NCBI GenBank assembly: GCA_017467275.1
Contig: JAFTSN010000001.1
Location: 271,700-335,699 of the forward strand
Source of the DNA: Clostridia bacterium
GTDB lineage: Bacteria; Bacillota; Clostridia; Christensenellales; Borkfalkiaceae
DNA: 64,000 nucleotides
Direction: 5' to 3'
How positions within the stretch are numbered: position 1 is the stretch's first letter; the number at the start of each line of letters is the position of its first letter. Shown here in pieces: positions 27,475 through 34,581 of this stretch. The notes under the pieces were generated by a model, which did not search any database, was not told the origin of the DNA, and saw only the letters and a program-made list of their open reading frames with translations. The translations under genes and the position numbers were made by a program.

Positions 27475-29499
27475 TCAATTCTCCAAGGTCGATTTCGGGT
27501 CCATGACGTCGCGGAGCGCGTCGCCGATCACGTTGATACAGATGGTCGCCGCCATCAAAAACAGTGCGGGAAATGCCCACCGCCACCAATAATTTTGTAT
27601 CACCAGACTGTTATTGCAGCCGTTGAGCATATTCCCCCAGGTCGGGCGCGGGAGCTGTACGCCAAAGCCCAAATAAGAAAGAGACGCCTCCGTCAGCATA
27701 CAGCCCGCAAAATCGAGAGTCATAGACACGATAATCACCGACACGATATTGGGCAAAATATGCTTAAACGCGATTTTGCGTTCCTTAACCCCCATCGCCT
27801 TTGCCGCCGTGACGAACTCTTTTTCTCTTTCAACGAGCACCTGCCCCCTTATCATACGGGCAAGGCTCGTCCATGAGAGCACGCCCAAAATGAGCATGAT
27901 TATAAAGATCCTCGTGTTTTCCGTGACTGACGTACCCGTCAAAACCGCGGATAAAATGAGTGCAAACGGCAAAAAGGGAATAGAGGAAAATATTTCCGTG
28001 ATCCGCATGAGCAACAGATCCACCCAGCCGCCGAAATACCCCGAAACACACCCGACGATCACGGCAATAATCGAGGACACAATCACAGCAACCGCGCCGA
28101 TCGTCATGGTGGTTTTCCCACCGTTCATCACGCGTCCCAAAACGTCTCGTCCCAAATCGTCCGTCCCCATAAGATAGCCCTTCAAGCCCCATTTGCCAAC
28201 CAGCCTACCCTCTTTATCGGCGGCATAATTTTGAAAGGCGCAGACAAACACGCTTTCGGCGTCCTTCACGTCCCGCGCCGAAAAATCAAGCTGTCCGACG
28301 GCACCCTCGCCGAGCCCGTAAAACCGCCCCTGATCGCTCTTCAAAATATAGTGCCGTGCGCCGCCCCACGCCGCAACGATTTTTTCCCCCTCCAAAAGCC
28401 CTAACGAAGCAAAAAAACGTTCGGAGGCGGAACCGACAACCATCACCTCGCCGTCCTCCAAAACAAGCAAAACGTTTGTGAGCGTGGCGGCGATATCCAC
28501 CACCCGCCGCTCGCCGATATACGCCTGCGTATTGACGAGCGCACCGTTGCCGTTATCGTAAAGATCGTAAGAAGTCGTGTTACCGCAAATAAATTTCCCG
28601 TTCTTGTCGATTCCAACGAGGGTGCTCTGCGTAAATTCGAGCTCCTCGATATCCGTATGCTTTTTAAACGAAGTCATATTCGTCGCCCCGATGCCGTCGT
28701 TTCCCCAAGCATAGCAAGTGCCGTCCTGCATGAGAATTGCCGTCACCTGCTGTCCACAACGGACGTATTTGACGTTTTCTATGTCCAACCGACCGTTTAT
28801 GAGCTCCTCGGGCTGAACGGTCACGTTGCCGATCATCGACCCGCTCGTGCCGTACTGTCCGTTATCGTAGACGCCCCAGGCATACACCTTTCCGTCCTCG
28901 CCGATTGCGATCGCATGATCCATGCCCGCCGCCACGTGCGCGATCTTTGCACTTTTCACTTCTTTGGGTATCTCGGTCAGATTCACCCCGGAAACGAGCT
29001 GTTTTCCCTTTCCCCAAGCATACGTCTTTCCCGCTTTAGAAAGAGCGAGCGTGTAGGTGGAGTACGAGGAAATTTCTTTGACCCCCTTTTCAATCGCGCG
29101 GGGCGTTTTCATAAACGAATAACCGGGCGAGAGGTTTTTATGGGTGGTTTCGGCATAATTCAAATCAATCGGAGAAACGACGGGTCCGATAAACACGAAT
29201 AGAAAAATTCCAACGAGAAGCACGAGCGCGCCCACGGCGAGTTTTTTTGAAAAAAAACTTTTTAAAATCATACGGTTCGGGCTTTCGAGCCTCTCGCTTT
29301 GCGCCCCCATATCCTTACTCGCCCCTGTGAACGTACGGCGAAGCCAACCGCCGATTGTCACGAAAAAGCCCCGCTTTTTCCGTTCGGTCGGCTCCTCCTT
29401 AATTAGACTTTTTGCCTCCCCCGCCGCGTCGGTGTTTTCGATCGTCTCCGCCCTTAAAGCCTCCTTTGTCTCGGGCGGGGTTTGCTTTTCCGTTTTCAT
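27475..29499 (-). CDS. oppC: Oligopeptide ABC permease OppC with an inserted RCC1-type seven-bladed propeller
   Basis: 674 aa, about twice normal OppC. Residues 1-75 are a charged cytoplasmic tail and 86-112 the first membrane helix ('LAVGALVLLVGIFLFVFIG'). The usual OppC core resumes at 'MGTDDLGRDVLGRVMNGG' (444-461) and carries the EAA loop 'EREKEFVTAAKAMG' (557-570). In between, residues about 140-440 form the first extracytoplasmic loop with seven RCC1-like repeats. Their 'dGxvyaWG' motifs fall near 157, 202, 259, 300, 349, 390 and 430, for example 'GEDGKVYAWGVYDNGQYG'. Seven repeats are enough for a closed beta-propeller outside the cell. Neighbours are oppB (12 bp upstream) and oppD (2 bp downstream). 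The propeller may contact OppA, peptides or the wall; that is inference. Confidence 0.92.
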   Translation of the reverse strand: MKTEKQTPPETKEALRAETIENTDAAGEAKSLIKEEPTERKKRGFFVTIGGWLRRTFTGASKDMGAQSERLESPNRMILKSFFSKKLAVGALVLLVGIFLFVFIGPVVSPIDLNYAETTHKNLSPGYSFMKTPRAIEKGVKEISSYSTYTLALSKAGKTYAWGKGKQLVSGVNLTEIPKEVKSAKIAHVAAGMDHAIAIGEDGKVYAWGVYDNGQYGTSGSMIGNVTVQPEELINGRLDIENVKYVRCGQQVTAILMQDGTCYAWGNDGIGATNMTSFKKHTDIEELEFTQSTLVGIDKNGKFICGNTTSYDLYDNGNGALVNTQAYIGERRVVDIAATLTNVLLVLEDGEVMVVGSASERFFASLGLLEGEKIVAAWGGARHYILKSDQGRFYGLGEGAVGQLDFSARDVKDAESVFVCAFQNYAADKEGRLVGKWGLKGYLMGTDDLGRDVLGRVMNGGKTTMTIGAVAVIVSSIIAVIVGCVSGYFGGWVDLLLMRITEIFSSIPFLPFALILSAVLTGTSVTENTRIFIIMLILGVLSWTSLARMIRGQVLVEREKEFVTAAKAMGVKERKIAFKHILPNIVSVIIVSMTLDFAGCMLTEASLSYLGFGVQLPRPTWGNMLNGCNNSLVIQNYWWRWAFPALFLMAATICINVIGDALRDVMDPKSTLEN

Positions 29500-29511
29500 G
29501 CTCCGTCCTCC

Positions 29512-30531
29512 TTATTTCGCCACTCTCACGCGCGGGTCGGCTATTCCGTAGGAAATATCAATGATAAGATTCCCCAACAAACTGACCGCCACGTAAAACA
29601 TTTGAAGCAGTAGCGCAACCTCGTAATCATTGGTCTGCAAAGCCTCGATATATTTGATTCCGACCCCGTTTAAGGCAAAGATGTTCTCGATCATAATCGA
29701 GCCCGAAAAGACGCTTAAAAACCAACCGATCACGAGCGTGATAACGGGCACCAGCGCATTTCTCCAAGCGTGACTGTAAACGACCGTGTTTTCTTTCAGT
29801 CCCTTTGCCCGCGCCGTTCGGATGCAGTCCATCGACAGCGCCTCGATCATGGAGGAGCGCACGTATCTCGTCATGCCGCCGAGCGAGCAAAAGGTCATGA
29901 CAATGAGCGGCAACGCCATATAGTAAAGCTGATCGAAAAATTTCCTGATCCCCGTGTAGTTACTCCCGGGGGTTTTCATCCCTATCACGGGAAAGATAGG
30001 AATAATCACGGCAAAAAAGCAAATAAACAGGATTGCCGTGATAAAGGTCGGCATACTGTAACCGACAATGGTAAACACCTGCACGGCGGTATCCCGCCTC
30101 GTTCCCCGCTTAACGGCGCAAAAAATCCCCAAGGGAATGGTGATCGCAAGCGCAAGGACCACGGCAAATAGGTTGATGAACACCGTGTTTTTCATAGGCT
30201 CGCTCAAGACCTCCGTCGCCGCTCGGGAAAAATTGTAACTATACCCGAAATTCCCCTGCAATATCCCGTTGTAGCTTCCGTTTATCCGCGCAAGCCCCAA
30301 CCAGCCGAGATAGCGCACGAAAACGTTCTCATCGAGCCCGAGCCGTCTGCGAAATTCGAGATATGCCCGCTGATAGCCCTCGGGGTTGTCCTTATAGACG
30401 TCCTTTTGCTTCTCGACCAGCCATTTCGCCCGATCAAAAGGCACCAAATCGAAGATGAGATAAATGAGAAAGGACAGTATCAAAACAACAAGTAGCATAT
30501 ACAGTATGCGCTTAACGATATATTTTGCCAT
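29512..30531 (-). CDS. oppB: Oligopeptide ABC permease OppB
   Basis: 339-aa membrane permease of the Opp/Dpp family, with an N-terminal helix ('YIVKRILYMLLVVLILSFLIYLIF') and five more. The EAA loop reads 'ALSMDCIRTARAKGLKENTVVYSHAWRNALVPV' and the C-terminal 'ISYGIADPRVRVAK' is typical. It forms the channel with OppC. GAAAGGAGGAAT precedes the ATG. Unlike OppC, it has no insertion. Confidence 0.94.
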   Translation of the reverse strand: MAKYIVKRILYMLLVVLILSFLIYLIFDLVPFDRAKWLVEKQKDVYKDNPEGYQRAYLEFRRRLGLDENVFVRYLGWLGLARINGSYNGILQGNFGYSYNFSRAATEVLSEPMKNTVFINLFAVVLALAITIPLGIFCAVKRGTRRDTAVQVFTIVGYSMPTFITAILFICFFAVIIPIFPVIGMKTPGSNYTGIRKFFDQLYYMALPLIVMTFCSLGGMTRYVRSSMIEALSMDCIRTARAKGLKENTVVYSHAWRNALVPVITLVIGWFLSVFSGSIMIENIFALNGVGIKYIEALQTNDYEVALLLQMFYVAVSLLGNLIIDISYGIADPRVRVAK

Positions 30532-30579
30532 ATTCCTCCTTTCGGCGCAACGCCACGCGCCCCGACAACAACCGCGAAA

Positions 30580-30607
30580 GAAGAAGAGAACGAACGCCCT
30601 CTTCTTC
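30580..30607 (-). repeat. Hairpin between oppA and oppB
   Basis: GAAGAAGAG/CTCTTCTTC (30580-30588, 30599-30607), 10-nt loop. It probably lowers expression of the membrane genes relative to oppA. Confidence 0.55.
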
Positions 30608-30630
30608 CCTCAAACGCGCACTGCTTTCCG

Positions 30631-32730
30631 TCAGCCGACGGAACAATATAAAACGGTTTCCGCTACGCCGCGGAAGGGCGTCGTTTCCATCCCCTTGAGC
30701 TTGGCGTTATACACGTCGTAGTAAATATTGCTATAGAGCGGAATTTCGGGAACGAGGGAATTCCAACGCGTGATATAGGCTTTCCACCACTTGGCAAACT
30801 CCTCCTTATTTCCTTTTTGCGCAGAATACACCATACCCATGGAAAGATAGTCCATACCGAGCTTATTCCCGCCGCTTTCCACCGCAGCGTCGTAATCAAG
30901 CCCCGAATGGTCCTTATAGGCAAACGTATAATCGTAAGGGTCGAAAAGCTTGCACGCGCTATATCCGAAGTAGGCAGGATCCACCGACCAATTATAGGAA
31001 TAATCGTAAATTTCCGAAGTGAAGCCCGTTGCGAGATTGAGCATGCCGTAGGTGGGTGTGCCGCTGTAACCGTAGGCGGTCGAGCGATAGATTTCGCCCA
31101 TGAGCTGCGTGAACGAACCCACCGTTTTGGTCACCAACATTCCCACGCCCGAAAGATTGTTGCTCCCGACGTAGTAGGTTGTCAAAAGATCGGAAACGGG
31201 GTTGTTTTCCGTACAGAACCAGTTGATCACAAGCGGCATATAATAATCGTTTCCAACCTTAACCGTCCGATACGCCGCCCCCTCCGAGGTCACGCCCTTA
31301 TAGGCGATATTTTCCTTGGTCGCTTCAGCCGAGGACAGCTTTTTATAGCGGATTCCGCCCGCCGCCTCGTCGTAAGCCGAGCCGTCCGCACGGTAGACCC
31401 AGCCGCCGTCGATAAGCGACTGCTTTGCAGAACCCGTCGAAAATTCGTATTTATTCAAGCTTTCCTCAAAGTCCTTTCCGCCCGCCGTTTTAAAAACGTC
31501 GAGATTTCTCGAATAGGGGCCATAGACAAGACTCCCATAGCCGCCCGTGAACGTCGAGGCAAACTCGTTTTTGTTGAGCAGATAGGAGACCGCCCGCCTC
31601 ACCTCGGCAAACATGGTGGGTCCAAAATCGCATTCAAATTGAATTTTACCGTAGCCCGCGCGGTCGTAATGCGTCTCCTTATAGCCTCCCTCTTTAACGA
31701 GAGAAAGCCCTTTATTCACGTCATCGCCGCCCGTCAGCCCCGCAAGCACGTCCACCGCGCCGCTCTTTAACTGATCGAACTGCGTTTCCGAAACCACTTT
31801 GGTATATACGACGGTCTCTATTCTCGGCTTTTGTCCCTCGAAATTGCCCTCGTAGTATTCGTTGATTTTAAGCGTGGCAGTGTTCGTCGTCTTATCCCAT
31901 TCAGCGAGCTTATAGGGTCCCGAATAGGGATAGGAGCTTGTGTCATAGCGCGCAGAATTAAGGTGCGCCGCCTTATGATAGGTCGTAACCTGTTTCCCCC
32001 CTTCCGTCTTGCTTTCCGAGGCGTACCAGTTGTTTGAAAGATAGCAGCCCTGTCCGTCGTCCTTAATCTCCACGTCCTCTCCCAAAACCGCCGTCACGGG
32101 ATAGCAGGAAACACCGCCGTAGATATCGACGTAATAATAAGGATAATAGTCGGGTCCGTCGATCGTCAAACTGAACTTACGCTCCCCCTCCTTTCTCACA
32201 CCCGAAAAAATCCTCGTCGCACCCGCGCCCTCATTCTTTCCGTCGTATGCCCTGAACGCGTCGTAGCCGACGTATGCCTGTCCCGCCATAGCGGGCGAGC
32301 CCGCCTGCGTGGCAACCACGCTGCTGCAAGCGAGGATATAGGCAAGATAATTATCCGCTGTGACGGGACTGCCGTCACTCAATTTAAGCCCCTCTTTAAG
32401 CTCGATCGTCAGCTTATAATCGGTGGAGCCGTCCGCGCCCGCGATCTCCTCCTCCGTGTGTGATTTGACAACGGTACCGTTCCAATGATAGGTGCCGTTT
32501 TTATCCGTTTCCATCGTCGAATAGCCGTTCGTTAAGCTGAACACGTCGAGGTCGGCGGCACCGGGATTGCTCCCCTCGAACGCCGAAAACCGAAAATCCC
32601 CCGAAAGCTCGGTAATATTGCCGAGAATCACTTTGTTTTCCCTCTTTTTCTCGCCGCAACCAACGACCGAAAGCATGGTCGGAAGAGTCAAGCACAACCC
32701 GACAAGCCTTGCCGCACGATATTTCTTCAC
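30631..32730 (-). CDS. oppA: Oligopeptide-binding lipoprotein OppA
   Basis: 699-aa family 5 (SBP_bac_5) peptide-binding lipoprotein. Starting from the GTG at 32730 the N-terminus is a clean lipoprotein signal ending SVVGC. That GTG has GGAGG 8 nt upstream; an ATG 14 codons earlier adds a basic stretch and has a poorer site. The family signature 'LTIELKEGLKLSDGSPVTADNYLAYI' is present. It is longer than typical OppA (about 520-550 aa), so it may accept larger ligands. First gene of oppA-B-C-D-F. Confidence 0.9.
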   Translation of the reverse strand: MKKYRAARLVGLCLTLPTMLSVVGCGEKKRENKVILGNITELSGDFRFSAFEGSNPGAADLDVFSLTNGYSTMETDKNGTYHWNGTVVKSHTEEEIAGADGSTDYKLTIELKEGLKLSDGSPVTADNYLAYILACSSVVATQAGSPAMAGQAYVGYDAFRAYDGKNEGAGATRIFSGVRKEGERKFSLTIDGPDYYPYYYVDIYGGVSCYPVTAVLGEDVEIKDDGQGCYLSNNWYASESKTEGGKQVTTYHKAAHLNSARYDTSSYPYSGPYKLAEWDKTTNTATLKINEYYEGNFEGQKPRIETVVYTKVVSETQFDQLKSGAVDVLAGLTGGDDVNKGLSLVKEGGYKETHYDRAGYGKIQFECDFGPTMFAEVRRAVSYLLNKNEFASTFTGGYGSLVYGPYSRNLDVFKTAGGKDFEESLNKYEFSTGSAKQSLIDGGWVYRADGSAYDEAAGGIRYKKLSSAEATKENIAYKGVTSEGAAYRTVKVGNDYYMPLVINWFCTENNPVSDLLTTYYVGSNNLSGVGMLVTKTVGSFTQLMGEIYRSTAYGYSGTPTYGMLNLATGFTSEIYDYSYNWSVDPAYFGYSACKLFDPYDYTFAYKDHSGLDYDAAVESGGNKLGMDYLSMGMVYSAQKGNKEEFAKWWKAYITRWNSLVPEIPLYSNIYYDVYNAKLKGMETTPFRGVAETVLYCSVG

Positions 32731-32801
32731 GCTGTTTACCTCCGTTTTTTTCTTCAATTTTATTTTGCTCATTTCCCTTGGGAAAATACGCCCTTTTAAA
32801 G

Positions 32802-32841
32802 AAAAAACGCTATACCCTACCGAAAAAGGTAAAGTATAGCG
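32802..32841 (-). terminator. Terminator of the aldo/keto reductase operon-like group
   Basis: Minus strand stem CGCTATACTTTACC with GGTAGGGTATAGCG (G-U pairs), 6-nt loop, then TTTTTT. It lies only about 70 bp ahead of the oppA start, so the oppA promoter must overlap it; I could not define that promoter. Confidence 0.75.
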
Positions 32842-32864
32842 AGATAAATTTTATCCGTTTTGAT

Positions 32865-33791
32865 TTAGGGGAGAATCTTGCCCGTTGCGGCGTAGAGCTC
32901 ATACCACTCGTCGCGCGTGAGTTGAATATCCGCGGCTTTCGCGATCTCCCTTATTCGCGCCGCCCTCGTCGTCCCCGCGACCGCCTGCATTGCGGGAAGC
33001 CGCAAAATCCAAGCAAACGCAATCGCCGTGGAAGAACAGCCGTATCTTTCCGCAAGGCGTTCAAGCTCTTTATTGAGCTCGGGAAATTTCTCATTTCCGA
33101 CGAAAACTCCCTCGAAAAATCCGTAGTAAAGGGGAGACCACGCCTGTACGGCAATTCCCCTTTCGCGGCAATAGGGATAAATTTCACCGTCACGGTTTAT
33201 CCCCTCCGCATTGTTCATATTCACGTAGAACCCCGCCTCGACGAGCCCCGCGTGCATGAGCGAAAATTGAAGCTGATTCGCAACGATCTCCACACCCGCG
33301 CTCTCCAAAAGCCGCGTTTGTCCCGCGGAAAAATTACTCACGCCGAACGCGCGGACCTTCCCCGCTTTTTTAAGTGCGCAAAAGGCTTCCGCCACCTCGT
33401 GCTCATCTAGAAGCGCGTCGGGACGGTGGAGCAAAAGGGTGTCCAAATGATCCGTCTGCAACCGTTTCAAGCTCCCCTCAACCGACGAGAGAATGTACTC
33501 TCGCGAAAAATCGAACGCCTTTGCACCCCGCTTTGTGGTGCGAATCGCGCATTTGGACTGAAGCACCGTTTTATCGCGGGCAATCCCAAGATTTTTAACC
33601 GCCTCACCAAAAATTTTTTCGCTTTCGCCGCCGCCGTAAATATCCGCGTGATCAAAGGTGTTCACGCCGCTCTCCAGCGCGGCACACAGGAGCTGTTCAA
33701 CCTCTTTCAAGGGCTTATCCGCAATACGCATACAGCCCAAAATCACTCTCGACGAGGCTATTTTTTCCCTGCCCAAATTGAAATATTTCAT
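32865..33791 (-). CDS. Aldo/keto reductase
   Basis: 308-aa NADPH-dependent oxidoreductase of the YdhF-like aldo/keto reductase group. TIM-barrel motifs: 'GVNTFDHADIYGGGESE' (catalytic Asp and Tyr), the catalytic Lys in 'VLQSKC', 'DTLLLHRPDAL' (His), 'GVSNFSAGQ' and 'VAGTTRAARI' at the cofactor site. Substrate unknown. Start 33791 chosen because AAAGGAGAAAGG precedes it; an ATG 11 codons earlier is unsupported. It is 10 bp after tcdA. Confidence 0.92.
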   Translation of the reverse strand: MKYFNLGREKIASSRVILGCMRIADKPLKEVEQLLCAALESGVNTFDHADIYGGGESEKIFGEAVKNLGIARDKTVLQSKCAIRTTKRGAKAFDFSREYILSSVEGSLKRLQTDHLDTLLLHRPDALLDEHEVAEAFCALKKAGKVRAFGVSNFSAGQTRLLESAGVEIVANQLQFSLMHAGLVEAGFYVNMNNAEGINRDGEIYPYCRERGIAVQAWSPLYYGFFEGVFVGNEKFPELNKELERLAERYGCSSTAIAFAWILRLPAMQAVAGTTRAARIREIAKAADIQLTRDEWYELYAATGKILP

Positions 33792-33801
33792 CCTTTCTCC
33801 T

Positions 33802-34518
33802 TTATTTTTTATTGATTCCCGCAAGGTCTTTTATCACCTCGCCCGCAATGATCAAGCCCGCCACGCTCGGCACGAAAGCAACGCTCCCAGGCGCTCTTTT
33901 TCCGCTCGTATGCTCCTCCTCTCGCCCACTTTCCGCCTCGATCGGTTCCTCTTTTGAGTACACCGTTTTCAGCGCTTTTACGCCCCGTTTTTTCAGCTCC
34001 CGACGCATGACGCGCGCCAACGGACAAACCGAGGTTTGATAGATATCTGCAACCTCGAAACGGGTCGGATCGAGCTTATTCCCCGCTCCCATGGATGAAA
34101 TGATGGGCGTTCCACACGCTTCCGCTCTCACGGCAAGTTCAATCTTTGCCGTCACGGTGTCAATCGCGTCGATCACGTAGTCATAGGTTGAAAAATCGAA
34201 CGTCTCGGCATTGTCGGGCATGAAAAAGACCTGCCTTGCAACAACCTCGAGCGCGGGATTGATCTCCTTTAACCGCGCCGCCGCCGCTTCAACCTTGGCG
34301 GCTCCGACCGTCTTTTCCGTCGCAATAATCTGGCGATTGATATTGGAAAGAGAGACTGTGTCCGCGTCGATCAGCTCCAACGCCCCCACGCCGCTTCTTG
34401 CGAGCGCTTCTGCGGCATAGCCGCCGACCCCGCCCACGCCGAACACTGCCACACGGGCATTTTTCAGCCGAGCCATTCCCTCTTTTCCGATCAGCATTTC
34501 CGTTCTTGAAAATCGCAT
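33802..34518 (-). CDS. tcdA: tRNA threonylcarbamoyladenosine dehydratase
   Basis: 238-aa E1-like (ThiF/MoeB) enzyme making cyclic t6A at position 37 of ANN-decoding tRNAs. Rossmann motif 'VFGVGGVGGYAAEALARSGV', 'DADTVSLSNINRQ' for ATP, and TcdA-type 'MGAGNKLDPTRFEVADIYQTSVCPLARVMRRELKKRG' are present. The sulfur-carrier functions of ThiF/MoeB are not implied. Co-transcribed with the aldo/keto reductase. Confidence 0.93.
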   Translation of the reverse strand: MRFSRTEMLIGKEGMARLKNARVAVFGVGGVGGYAAEALARSGVGALELIDADTVSLSNINRQIIATEKTVGAAKVEAAAARLKEINPALEVVARQVFFMPDNAETFDFSTYDYVIDAIDTVTAKIELAVRAEACGTPIISSMGAGNKLDPTRFEVADIYQTSVCPLARVMRRELKKRGVKALKTVYSKEEPIEAESGREEEHTSGKRAPGSVAFVPSVAGLIIAGEVIKDLAGINKK

Positions 34519-34530
34519 ATTCCTTTCCTT

Positions 34531-34570
34531 AAAAAAGCCACAAAAACGCGGATGGCGCTCTCGTGGCTTT
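34531..34570 (-). terminator. Terminator of the Ca2+-ATPase gene
   Basis: Stem AAAGCCAC/GTGGCTTT (34534-34541, 34563-34570) with a large loop, then TTTTTT on the minus strand. Confidence 0.7.
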
Positions 34571-34581
34571 CGTTTTGCTTT

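Noticed and set aside
27473-27589. N-terminal extension of OppD
   Set aside because: Lies inside oppC and has no ribosome-binding site; the ATG at 27472 has GGAG and gives the usual N-terminus.
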